Shown here in pieces: positions 1 through 7,059 of a stretch of 9,385 nt of DNA. The translations under genes were made by a program, and so were the position numbers. Origin of the DNA: Acidimicrobiia bacterium (GTDB lineage Bacteria; Actinomycetota; Acidimicrobiia; IMCC26256; BP-133); the NCBI GenBank assembly GCA_025923175.1, contig JAICGL010000118.1, positions 1 through 9,385 of the forward strand, in the 5' to 3' direction. The notes under the pieces are model-generated. The model saw nothing but the letters and a program-made list of their open reading frames with translations. It ran no database searches and was not told the origin of the DNA. Position 1 is the first letter of the stretch. Every line of letters starts with the position of its first letter.

Positions 1-1
1 G

Positions 2-52
2 CACCCGGAGGCGGTCACCGGGATGAGCCGGCGCTGGGTGCACATTCGCTGA
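2..52 (+). CDS. possible 3' end of a gene entering from the left edge (partial)
   Basis: Reading from base 2, sixteen sense codons are followed by a TGA stop at 50-52, and nearly all of them end in G or C as in the neighbouring genes. The fragment would end in the residues GMSRRWVHIR. It would converge on the propeller gene, whose stop lies at 54-56, leaving a single base between the two stops. Sixteen codons are too few to recognise a family or to exclude chance, so no function is given. It could equally be non-coding sequence between genes. Confidence 0.3.
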   Translation, partial: HPEAVTGMSRRWVHIR

Positions 53-53
53 T

Positions 54-1412
54 TCAATCCATCCGCTCGGTCCGGTGGACGGACATGTCGCGGACGTAGA
101 CATTCGTGCGCTGCTGGTTGCCGGAGCCGGCCAGGTCGTCGGCTTCGCTGGTGAAACCGACAACCGATCCGTCGCGGGAAAGGGTCGGCTCCCCTGAGGG
201 GCCGTTCCCGGGACACCCCGACGACGAGCGCGTGGCGACCCGCCGCCCGCCGGTCGCGAGATCGACGACGACGATGTCGTCGGCGGCGTTCGTGTCCTCC
301 GGCCCGGTCGAAAGCGCCGTTTGTATTGCGACGCGGCGCCCGTCGGCCGACAGCGAGACGGGCGGTCCGTGGCGCTGTCCGACCGCCGCCAGGGGAGCGG
401 CGTGGGCGCCCGAGCTCCGACGCCAGGTGGTGACGAGCGGTGCGATGAACTGCGTGGTGCCGGCCGCCCGGTCCCGCAGGAAGATCGCCGGCTTGGCATC
501 CGGTTGCGGGCCCGACCCGAAGAGGACCTTCATTCCGTCGGCACTCATTCCGAGGAACCAGCCGCCCATGGAGCGGCCGTCGGTGCCGACGCTGACCGCC
601 TCGGTGGCCTTGGCCTGGCGGTCGCGGACGAACACGTCGGAACCCGGATAGGAGTCGGCCGGAAGGAGCGATCCGCCGGCGGCGCCGGCGGTGAAGGCCA
701 CGTACCGCCCGTCCCCGGACACGGCCCCCGCCCACGACCAGGTGGGAGCGGCGAGGCCGCCTGTACCGATGCTGATCCGCTCCGTGGTCCCCGCCTCGAG
801 ATCCCGAAGGTACGCCTCGATACTGGGGCCATCGCGGTCCAACGGCACGAGGTTCCCGGCCCGGGAGGTGAAGGCGACGAAACGCCCGGCCGGACCGACG
901 ACGGGCGCGCCCGACCAGTCGTTGGCGGCGGCACCGGCGTTGTTGACGCTGGCGTGAACGGTGCGGGCCGCCGCCACGTCCCGGACGTACACCCTGGAAC
1001 GGGCGGAGAAGGCCACCGAAGCACCGTCCCCACTGATCGACCCCTCCGCCGCATGGCGATCGAACTCCATGCCGTGGACATCCCGGCTCACACGGAGGAT
1101 CTCGCCCGTTGCCCGATCCATCCGGAAGACGTCGGCGCGCTGGTTGGTGTCCCCGGAGCCGGGGTCATCTGCATACGACACGAAGGCGACGTACCGGCCG
1201 TCGCCGGAGAGTTGAGCGCCCCACGAACCCGGTGCCCGCTCCGGTACGCCCGCGGCACGCAACACCGAACGCTCGGCCGGGGCACCGGGACAGCCACCGG
1301 TCGCCGCACCGGAGAGTGCCGCCGATACCGGGCCCGTCGTCGCCGTCGTCAGAACCGCGACGATCGTCGCCATCCCGCATCTCCGGGTGCGCCGCATGCG
1401 CAAGCGTGCCAT
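54..1412 (-). CDS. secreted seven-repeat TolB/PD40-type beta-propeller protein
   Basis: With the ATG at 1410-1412 the product has 452 residues. An Arg-rich N-terminus (residues 1-11) and a hydrophobic stretch ending in VSA (near residue 31) look like a Sec signal peptide, so the protein is probably exported. The mature part holds seven copies of a unit resembling SGDGRYVAF...DVFVRD..., starting near residues 68, 126, 182, 241, 299, 353 and 411. The spacing is 54-59 residues, as expected for one seven-bladed propeller of the TolB/PD40 kind. I see no catalytic domain, so a binding or scaffold role is likely but the ligand is unknown. A GTG at 1416-1418 is an alternative start and forms a GTGA overlap with the stop of the upstream SnoaL-like gene; the two genes are almost certainly co-transcribed and translationally coupled. 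The only cysteines after the signal peptide are C41 and C400, both in CPG motifs next to the first and last blades. Confidence 0.85.
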   Translation of the reverse strand: MARLRMRRTRRCGMATIVAVLTTATTGPVSAALSGAATGGCPGAPAERSVLRAAGVPERAPGSWGAQLSGDGRYVAFVSYADDPGSGDTNQRADVFRMDRATGEILRVSRDVHGMEFDRHAAEGSISGDGASVAFSARSRVYVRDVAAARTVHASVNNAGAAANDWSGAPVVGPAGRFVAFTSRAGNLVPLDRDGPSIEAYLRDLEAGTTERISIGTGGLAAPTWSWAGAVSGDGRYVAFTAGAAGGSLLPADSYPGSDVFVRDRQAKATEAVSVGTDGRSMGGWFLGMSADGMKVLFGSGPQPDAKPAIFLRDRAAGTTQFIAPLVTTWRRSSGAHAAPLAAVGQRHGPPVSLSADGRRVAIQTALSTGPEDTNAADDIVVVDLATGGRRVATRSSSGCPGNGPSGEPTLSRDGSVVGFTSEADDLAGSGNQQRTNVYVRDMSVHRTERMD

Positions 1413-1414
1413 GG

Positions 1415-1876
1415 TCACGCGTCGACCGCTCGATGGATGAAGGCAGCCCAGTCGTTGGGGATGTCGAAGCCGAGCTGCACCAGCAGATCGACGAGATCGC
1501 TGAAGGCCTCGTGGCGGATGATGCGACCGTCCCGGATCTCGAAGATGCTCACGCCGCCCACAGCAATGGAGTTTCCGGTAGGCGCAATGCCGGCCATCTC
1601 CCCCTTGTGGGTGCCCCGGACGGTGAACGACTGGACGACGACGTCGCCCTCGGCGATGAGCTCGTGGGTGACGTAGTGGAGGTCTGGAAACACCTCGAGC
1701 AGGCTCCGATGGACGGCCTTGACGCTGTCGATGCTCTGCTCCATCAACGCGGTGGGGAAGGCTTGCGTCTTCCAATCCGGGGCCAACAGCTCGTCGAGCA
1801 CGTCGAGGTCGTTGGAGTTGTAGGCGTCCTGGTAGCGGCGGACGAGTTCCTTGTTGCGTTCAGTCGTCTCGCTCAA
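1415..1876 (-). CDS. SnoaL-like (NTF2-fold) small protein, ester-cyclase type
   Basis: The product is 153 residues, the usual size for single-domain SnoaL-like proteins. The pattern fits that family: an N-terminal helix with NKELVRRYQDAYNSNDLDVLDELLAPDW, a central FPDLHYVTHELIAEGD, then VRGTHKGEMAGIAPTG and a C-terminal FEIRDGRIIRHEAFSD. Members include polyketide cyclases and many uncharacterised proteins that bind small hydrophobic substrates in a cone-shaped cavity; the substrate here cannot be told. The frame stays open far upstream, but I choose TTG at 1874-1876 because GAGGGGGG (1886-1893 on this strand) sits nine bases before it and the conserved domain begins right after. The gene is divergent from the BTAD regulator (75 bp between starts) and overlaps the downstream propeller gene by GTGA. 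No polyketide genes are nearby, so a cyclase role in antibiotic synthesis is not supported. Confidence 0.83.
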   Translation of the reverse strand: MSETTERNKELVRRYQDAYNSNDLDVLDELLAPDWKTQAFPTALMEQSIDSVKAVHRSLLEVFPDLHYVTHELIAEGDVVVQSFTVRGTHKGEMAGIAPTGNSIAVGGVSIFEIRDGRIIRHEAFSDLVDLLVQLGFDIPNDWAAFIHRAVDA

Positions 1877-1885
1877 CGTCCCTGT

Positions 1886-1893
1886 CCCCCCTC
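1886..1893 (-). promoter_or_regulatory. ribosome binding site deciding the TTG start of the SnoaL-like gene
   Basis: On the minus strand GAGGGGGG lies nine bases upstream of the TTG at 1874-1876. It is the only purine-rich Shine-Dalgarno-like run near the start of the conserved domain and supports this rare start over longer in-frame readings. Confidence 0.6.
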
Positions 1894-1938
1894 GGGCCGG
1901 TTCCCGGGAGGTTACGGCGGCGAGGTTGCAATTTGGTA

Positions 1939-1956
1939 GCCATGCGGCAGCATGGC
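1939..1956. promoter_or_regulatory. 7-4-7 inverted repeat over the start codon of the BTAD regulator (candidate operator or mRNA hairpin)
   Basis: The bases read GCCATGC-GGCA-GCATGGC, a perfect 7-bp inverted repeat with a 4-base spacer. The right arm contains the ATG at 1952-1954. As DNA it could be a dimer-binding operator between the divergent SnoaL-like and BTAD genes. As RNA it would fold into a hairpin hiding the start codon. No clear Shine-Dalgarno sequence precedes this ATG, which fits a regulated or leaderless start. The palindrome is seen; the role is inferred. Confidence 0.45.
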
Positions 1957-4900
1957 GGTCGTGGAGGTTGGCGCGGAGGTCCGGCTTCTCGGGGGCTTCT
2001 CGATCCGGCGGGGCGGAGAGGAAGTCGCTCCGTCTGCGTTCCGGGGCCGGCTGGTTCGGACCCTTATTCGGGTCTTGGTCACCCGCCGGGGACAGTTCGT
2101 GTCCCATGACCTTCTTGCCGAGGCGCTGTGGCCCGGCCGGATGCCGGCCGACCCGATCGCCAACCTCAAGGTTCTGGTGAACCGGGCTCGGGCCGGGCTC
2201 GGCGACGCGACGCTCATCGTCACCGCTCCCGGGGGCTATTCGTTCGCGGGCGGTGATACGTGTCGGGTCGACGCCGAGGACTTCCTCGCCGCCGCCGCGC
2301 AGGGCCGGCGTCACCTAAATGGTGGAGATCCTGCCGGCGCCCTCGCCGTGCTCGGTCCCGCCATCGACGGGTGGGGCGGTGAACCCCTCCCTGAAGATGC
2401 CTATGAGGACTGGGCTCGCGAGTACCGGGCAATGGTCGTCCGGGCCTATCTGCAGGTGGTCGAGGACGCCGCCCGCGCTGCGTTGATGACGGGGAATGCC
2501 GGCCATGCGGTCGCCCTGGCCGAGTTGGCGACGGCCCGCGAACCGTTGTGGGAGGCCGCCCACGCTCTGCTGGCCGAGGCGCAGGCGAGTTCGGGTGACG
2601 TGGTAGGGGCGCTGCGCACCATCGATGGGTTGCGCCGCCGTCTGCGCGACGAGGCCGGGCTGGACCTGTCGGCGGCGATCCTTACCCTGGAACGGCGGAT
2701 TCAGCGTGGGCACACCGAGCACGCGCCGCCCCAGTCGACAGCGGGCCGTCCCGCTCGTCCGGCTTTCGCAGGTCTGCCATTCGTCGGTCGCAACGCTGAA
2801 CTGGCCCGCATCCTGGCTGCCATCGGGCAGACGCCGCCCGGGGTTGCGGTCGTGGGAGGACCGCCCGGGGCGGGAAAGTCCCGCCTTCTGCAGGAGGCGG
2901 TGTCCCGGTGTGCCCAACCCGTCATCGCCGTGCGTGCGTTCCAGGCCGAGCGAAACGAACCCTGGGGTCTCGGCCGGACGGTGCTCCGGGAGGCTCTGTC
3001 TCTGGACCTCGGCGCAGCCGGCCTCCTGTCCGATCGGACTGCGACTGCTCTGGCCGACATTCTCCCGGAACTCGAGGAACTCCGGCCGCTGACCACCGAG
3101 GCCATCGACCCCGAAAGCCGCCGGGCTCTCGCCCTCGAAGGTGCCGTCCGCTTGCTGTCGAGCGCCGCAGGCGCCGACGGGTTACTTCTCGCCGTCGACG
3201 ACCTGCAGTGGGCTGACCCGACAAGCCTCCTTCTCCTTGGAGTCATCGGCCGGCGCCTTCCGGCGGCCGCGCTGGCGCTGAGTTACCGCTCGACCGAGGT
3301 GGAGCCGGATGGGCCGCTACCCGTCCTGCTCGACGACTTGCGCACGGAGCGGGGCCTGACCGACGTCGCCGTTGGGTCGTTCTCATCTGCCGCGATCGGC
3401 GAACTCGTGACGGACTCCGCCCTGGCCGACGCGTTGGCTCGGCACACGGACGGGACTCCCCTCGCCGTCTCGGAGGTCATCCGCCGCCTGGCCGATGATG
3501 GCACGGTCGTCTCCGACCGCAGCGGCCGATGGCAGTCCGTGCGGCCCGACGCCGTCCAACTGGCTGAGAGCATCGCCCGGGAGGGTCAGCGGCGCGCCAT
3601 CGAGCGGCGAGCGGCGCGCCGTCCTCCGGGAGAACGGGAGACCCTGGGGCTGCTGGCGCTCCTCGGTCGTGAAGTGCCCGCCCGCCTGATTGCCCGGGCG
3701 AGGAACTGCGTTGAAACCATCGTGCTCGACGAACTCGATGCCCTCGCTCGGGCCGGCCTGGTCCGCCTGGGCGAGGCCGGATGGGCCGCGGCGCACGATC
3801 TCATCGCCGAATCCGTCGCAGCGGCGCTGGACCGGGAAGAGCGCGGTCGCATCCACCACCATCTGGCGCGAACGCTCGCCGATGCAGACGCCGACCCGGC
3901 CGAAGTGGCGCGACATCTGGCCGAGGCCGGTGACCCTGCGGCGGCGGCGGAAGCCTTCGCCGCCGCCGCACTCCAGCGAATCGAACGCTACGCGGCCGAC
4001 GAGACGGCCGCCTTGGCCGATGCCGGACTCGCCCTCCAGCCCTCGGGAGCACTCCGTGTCACGCTGCTCGAGCACCGGGCGGAAGCTCGCAACATGCAGG
4101 GCGACGGAGCCGGGGCGCGTCACGACCTTCGCTGCGCATTAGACGAAATGGGCACCGGACCGCGACGGTCCCGGCTGCTGGCCAAACTCGCCATCCTCAC
4201 TGTGAGCCAGGATGTCGCCGAGGCAGCGGCACTGGCTGAAGCCGCCATCGCCGAGGCCGGAAGCGACCCGGTGGCGAGAGCCAATGCGCTCGTGTCGGCC
4301 GGGTTCGCGGTCGGGTCCTCGGCGCGGGCCGAAGAAGCCAAGTTCTTCATCGACGAGGCCCGCAACCTTTTCGAGGAGCTGGGCGACCTGCGGGGCATGG
4401 CCAGCACGGCCGACGCCGAGGCGAACTGGCTCTTCTTCCGGGGCCGGCTGGCGGAAGCGGCCCCGCTCTACCGGCGGGCGGCGAGGCTCTATCGCGACAC
4501 CGGGCAACTCGCGAAAGCCGGCTGGCCCATGTTCGTCGAGGCCTGGGCGTTGAACATGCTGGGTCGGAACGAAGCGGCGCGCGAGCGCTGCGGAGAGGCG
4601 CTGGCCCTCGAGCGTGCTCTCGGCCAGGTCGAAGGCGAGGCGGCGTGTCTCGTGGCCTTGGCCGACGTCACGCTCACGAGCGGCGACGTCCGCACAACCC
4701 GACAACGACTCCCGGCCGTGATGGCCCGCTGCCGAACAGCCGGAAACCGTGAGCTCATCAGCTACTCACTGATCCTCGCCGGGCGGGTCGCCCTCGAGGA
4801 AGGCGACTCGGCGGCGGCCGAGAGGGCCTTTCGGGAAGCGCTCGACACCGGGACCGGTCTCCCGCTCTGGCAGTCGCAGGCAGCGGCGCATCTCGCCGAG

Positions 4901-5152
4901 CTGTACATCAGTCGCAAGGATCTCGATGCGGCAGAGGCCTTCGCCCGCCAAGCCTGTGGCGAACAAGTGGGCCCTGGACCGTTCGAGGGGCGGATGCTCC
5001 TGGCCGAGATCGCCTGCGCCCGGGGCGACCGGAAGGCCGGACAGCAGGCCCGGGAGGCCCTGCAGGCCGTGGCGGCCACCGACTATCCCCCCAGCCCGGC
5101 TCGGCTGCGTCTCGAGCAGCACCTCGCCGCCAGCCCCGCCTGCCCGGGCTAG
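1952..5152 (+). CDS. large transcriptional regulator: winged helix, BTAD, AAA ATPase and TPR domains
   Basis: The product has 1066 residues. Residues about 8-103 form an OmpR/SARP-type winged helix (RLLGGFSIRRGGE near the start, LLAEALWPG, NLKVLVNRARAGLG, APGGYSF). Residues about 105-250 are the bacterial transcriptional activation domain (VDAEDFLAAAAQGRR to LRRRLRDEAGLDLS). An AAA/STAND-like ATPase follows at about 277-500, with FVGR near 277, Walker A GGPPGAGKS at 302-310 and Walker B LLLAVDD at 411-417, continuing QWAD. The remaining half, about 640-1060, is Ala-rich helical repeat sequence typical of TPRs. Relatives are AfsR-like and SARP-LAL regulators: NTP binding and a signal received by the TPRs are thought to control DNA binding in the cytoplasm. 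Both Walker motifs look intact. GTG at 1961 is another possible start. The gene stands alone, divergent from the SnoaL-like operon, its likeliest target besides itself. Neither a ligand nor a definite target can be read from the sequence. Confidence 0.93.
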   Translation: MAVVEVGAEVRLLGGFSIRRGGEEVAPSAFRGRLVRTLIRVLVTRRGQFVSHDLLAEALWPGRMPADPIANLKVLVNRARAGLGDATLIVTAPGGYSFAGGDTCRVDAEDFLAAAAQGRRHLNGGDPAGALAVLGPAIDGWGGEPLPEDAYEDWAREYRAMVVRAYLQVVEDAARAALMTGNAGHAVALAELATAREPLWEAAHALLAEAQASSGDVVGALRTIDGLRRRLRDEAGLDLSAAILTLERRIQRGHTEHAPPQSTAGRPARPAFAGLPFVGRNAELARILAAIGQTPPGVAVVGGPPGAGKSRLLQEAVSRCAQPVIAVRAFQAERNEPWGLGRTVLREALSLDLGAAGLLSDRTATALADILPELEELRPLTTEAIDPESRRALALEGAVRLLSSAAGADGLLLAVDDLQWADPTSLLLLGVIGRRLPAAALALSYRSTEVEPDGPLPVLLDDLRTERGLTDVAVGSFSSAAIGELVTDSALADALARHTDGTPLAVSEVIRRLADDGTVVSDRSGRWQSVRPDAVQLAESIAREGQRRAIERRAARRPPGERETLGLLALLGREVPARLIARARNCVETIVLDELDALARAGLVRLGEAGWAAAHDLIAESVAAALDREERGRIHHHLARTLADADADPAEVARHLAEAGDPAAAAEAFAAAALQRIERYAADETAALADAGLALQPSGALRVTLLEHRAEARNMQGDGAGARHDLRCALDEMGTGPRRSRLLAKLAILTVSQDVAEAAALAEAAIAEAGSDPVARANALVSAGFAVGSSARAEEAKFFIDEARNLFEELGDLRGMASTADAEANWLFFRGRLAEAAPLYRRAARLYRDTGQLAKAGWPMFVEAWALNMLGRNEAARERCGEALALERALGQVEGEAACLVALADVTLTSGDVRTTRQRLPAVMARCRTAGNRELISYSLILAGRVALEEGDSAAAERAFREALDTGTGLPLWQSQAAAHLAELYISRKDLDAAEAFARQACGEQVGPGPFEGRMLLAEIACARGDRKAGQQAREALQAVAATDYPPSPARLRLEQHLAASPACPG

Positions 5153-5280
5153 CCGTCTGGTGGTTTGCCGGGCCCAAGCTGGGTAGTAAACGTTCGTTCA
5201 TCACGAAGCGTGGGCCGGATCCGGCGCTTGCCCCGGGGCGCCGGGCCGGCACCATGGCGTGATGTCCTGATCTGTGGGAT

Positions 5281-5300
5281 TCCTGTCATTGTGGACAGGA
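5281..5300. promoter_or_regulatory. 20-bp inverted repeat upstream of the GlxA-type operon (candidate operator)
   Basis: The bases read TCCTGTC-ATTGTG-GACAGGA: perfect 7-bp arms with a 6-base spacer. Allowing one unpaired T, the arms extend to GATCCTGTC/GACAGGATC. It ends 25 bases before the ATG of the GlxA-type regulator and covers the proposed -35 element, where a bound regulator would block or guide RNA polymerase. It is not followed by a T run, so it is unlikely to be a terminator of the BTAD gene. Autoregulation by the adjacent AraC-type protein is the simplest guess. Confidence 0.5.
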
Positions 5301-5318
5301 TCTCCAGGGCTCTAGGTT
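5289..5318 (+). promoter_or_regulatory. candidate leaderless promoter of the GlxA-type operon
   Basis: TTGTGG (5289-5294) and TAGGTT (5313-5318) are separated by 18 bases and could be -35 and -10 elements. TAGGTT fits the actinobacterial TANNNT pattern and ends seven bases before the ATG at 5326, so transcription would begin at or next to the start codon. No Shine-Dalgarno sequence is visible before that ATG, consistent with a leaderless transcript, which is common in Actinomycetota. Confidence 0.4.
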
Positions 5319-5325
5319 CGCCGTC

Positions 5326-6315
5326 ATGATCCGCGAGGTCGTCGTCGTCGGCCACCCGGGTGTCCTCGGCATGGAGCTGATCGGCGCCTGCGACATCTTC
5401 AGCTTCGCCAACGAACTGGCCGCCGAGGCCGGTCGGCCACCCGCCTACCGGGTCACGGTGGCTTCGAAGGGCGGCGGGACGCTGACCCTGGGCGGCGGCC
5501 TCGAACTCGCCGGGACAGCCGACCTGGCCAGCCTGCGCCGACCGATCGACACCCTCCTGATCGTCGGCGGGCGCTGCGCCCACGAAGCCGCCGAGGACGA
5601 CGCGTTCGTCCGCGTCGTGCGCCGTATGGCGGCGCGGTCACGCCGGGTGGGAGCGCTGTGCACGGGCGCCTTCATCCTGGCCGCGGCCGGCCTGCTCGAG
5701 GGCCGCCGCGCCACGACCCACTGGCTGTTCGGAGATCTGCTGGCGCAGCGCCACCCCGGCGTCTCGGTCGACACCGACCCGGTCTTCACCGACTCGGACG
5801 GCGTGTGGACGTCGGCCGGCGTGACCGCCAGCTTCGACCTGCTCCTGTCGTTCGTGGAGGAGGACCTCGGCGCCGACGTCGCCCGCGATGTGGCCCGGAT
5901 CCTGGTCGTCTTCCTGCGCCGGACCGGCAACCAGGCCCAGTACAGCGCTCAGCTCCAGACCCAGGTCGCCGATCGCCGGCCCGTCCGCGAGCTCCAGCAG
6001 TACATCGCCGACCATCCCGATGCCGACCTTTCCCTGGCCGCCCTGGCCCGGCGTCTCAACATGAGCCCCCGGCACCTGGGGCGGGTGTTCTGCCAGCAGG
6101 TCGGTATGTCCCCGGGCCGCTACGTGGAGCGCATCCGCCTCGAGACGGCCCGGCGCCGTCTCGAGGAGAGCGACCAATCGGTGGAGGCCGTGGCCGTCTC
6201 CGCCGGCTTCGGCAGTACCGAGACCATGCGGCGGGTGTTCGTTTCGAATCTGGCCGTATCACCGGCCGACTACCGGCGCCGCTTCGGGCGGAGCCAGAAG
6301 GGGAGCCCCGAATGA
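5326..6315 (+). CDS. GlxA-type transcriptional regulator (DJ-1/PfpI domain plus AraC HTH)
   Basis: The product has 329 residues, the normal length for this family. Residues 1-195 form a DJ-1/PfpI (class I glutamine amidotransferase-like) domain. The nucleophile-elbow cysteine C112 sits in GALCTGAFILAAAGLLEG, followed by the family signature RRATTHW. Residues about 225-321 are the AraC-type DNA-binding domain with two helix-turn-helix units, one around LSLAALARRLNMSPRHLG and one around SVEAVAVSAGFGSTETMRRVF, ending in SPADYRRRF. In this family the DJ-1 domain is taken to sense a small molecule and the C-terminus binds DNA; GlxA-like regulators commonly control amine, amino acid or detoxification genes. 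The stop overlaps the ATG of the next gene (ATGA), so the two are one operon. The start is supported by domain length and the leaderless promoter. Whether C112 is catalytic or only binds ligand is unknown. Confidence 0.93.
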   Translation: MIREVVVVGHPGVLGMELIGACDIFSFANELAAEAGRPPAYRVTVASKGGGTLTLGGGLELAGTADLASLRRPIDTLLIVGGRCAHEAAEDDAFVRVVRRMAARSRRVGALCTGAFILAAAGLLEGRRATTHWLFGDLLAQRHPGVSVDTDPVFTDSDGVWTSAGVTASFDLLLSFVEEDLGADVARDVARILVVFLRRTGNQAQYSAQLQTQVADRRPVRELQQYIADHPDADLSLAALARRLNMSPRHLGRVFCQQVGMSPGRYVERIRLETARRRLEESDQSVEAVAVSAGFGSTETMRRVFVSNLAVSPADYRRRFGRSQKGSPE

Positions 6316-7004
6316 CCGACGGACGCAAGAACGTGGCGATCTACGTGTGGCCGAACATGTTCATGCTCGACGCCCTGGTCCCGCACCAGATCCTCGGCCT
6401 GATGCCGGAGCTGAACGTCTACACGTTCGCCCGCACCACCGAACCGTTCATGTCCGACACCGGCATGAAGCTCATCGCCGACTACGACCTCGATTCGGTG
6501 CCCCAGCCCGACATCCTGATCGTCGGCGGCGGCGCCAACCCGGTTTCGGAGATGGCCGACGACTCCGTGATCGCAGCGCTTCGCCGGCTGGGTTCATCCG
6601 CCGAGCTCGTGACCTCGGTGTGTGACGGCTCCCTGATCCTGGCGCAAGCGGGGTTGCTCGACGGCTACCGGGCGACCACCCACTGGGCTTACGTCGACCT
6701 GCTCTGCCGGTACCCCGGAATCGACGTGAGTGCCGACGAGCGCATCGTGCTCGACCGCAACCGCATGACCGCCGCGGGTTGCACCTCCGCAGTTGACTTC
6801 GCCTTCGCCCTCATCGCCGCAGTGATCAGTCCGGAAGCGGCGGCCGCCGCCGAGCTCGCCTTCCAGTACGACCCCCAGCCGCCCATCGGGACGGGCTCGC
6901 CGGCCAAGGCTCCGCCGGAGCTGGTCGAGAACGTCCTCGGGATGGTTGCGCCGCTGCGCGTTGGTCTCGAGGAGTTCGTCACCCGTGCGAACGTTCCGGC
7001 CTGA
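6312..7004 (+). CDS. DJ-1/PfpI family protein, isonitrile hydratase-like
   Basis: The product has 230 residues and is a single DJ-1/PfpI domain without HTH. The acidic residue at the start of the fold is D20 (in MFMLDALVPHQIL). The central strand DILIVGGG is at 67-74. The nucleophile elbow TSVCDGSLIL puts the likely catalytic cysteine at C104, followed by AGLLDGYRATTHW and a C-terminal TAAGCTSAVDFAFALI. This order and the length match isonitrile (cyclohexyl-isocyanide) hydratases, which add water to an isocyanide to give an N-formamide. Many relatives are uncharacterised, so the reaction is only a suggestion. The residue after the cysteine is Asp, where isonitrile hydratases I know have Thr, so substrate or chemistry may differ. 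The ATG overlaps the stop of the GlxA-type gene by four bases, showing translational coupling to a regulator with the same fold. No signal peptide is seen; a cytoplasmic enzyme is expected. Confidence 0.88.
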   Translation: MTDGRKNVAIYVWPNMFMLDALVPHQILGLMPELNVYTFARTTEPFMSDTGMKLIADYDLDSVPQPDILIVGGGANPVSEMADDSVIAALRRLGSSAELVTSVCDGSLILAQAGLLDGYRATTHWAYVDLLCRYPGIDVSADERIVLDRNRMTAAGCTSAVDFAFALIAAVISPEAAAAAELAFQYDPQPPIGTGSPAKAPPELVENVLGMVAPLRVGLEEFVTRANVPA

Positions 7005-7059
7005 CCTGAGTACTGGTACGCAGCGGACTCGTTGCTGACTGAGGACAATCGGCAAAGAA

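Noticed and set aside
321..1676. Long plus-strand open frame opposite the propeller and SnoaL-like genes
   Set aside because: Arg/Gly/Pro-rich sequence without domain character, antisense to two well-supported genes; typical of spurious open frames in GC-rich DNA.
1109..1939. Plus-strand open frame of 276 codons with a DVEAELHQQIDEIAE stretch
   Set aside because: It is the mirror of the SnoaL-like coding strand; the family match and ribosome binding site are on the minus strand.
1908..1969. Repeated GAGGTT hexamers (1908, 1922, 1964) as a SARP-type site
   Set aside because: Spacings of 14 and 42 bases do not match an 11-bp period, one copy is inside the coding region, and GAGGT is common in such DNA.
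3383..4123. Minus-strand open frame of 246 codons inside the regulator gene
   Set aside because: No recognisable domain, and the plus-strand BTAD/AAA/TPR frame is unambiguous here.
5142..5173. GCCCGG...CCGGGC inverted repeat around the stop codon of the BTAD gene as a terminator
   Set aside because: Six-base arms with a 20-base loop containing the stop codon and no T run; too weak in GC-rich sequence.
5638..6177. Minus-strand open frame of 179 codons opposite the GlxA-type gene
   Set aside because: Antisense to a gene with clear DJ-1 and AraC motifs; no motif of its own.
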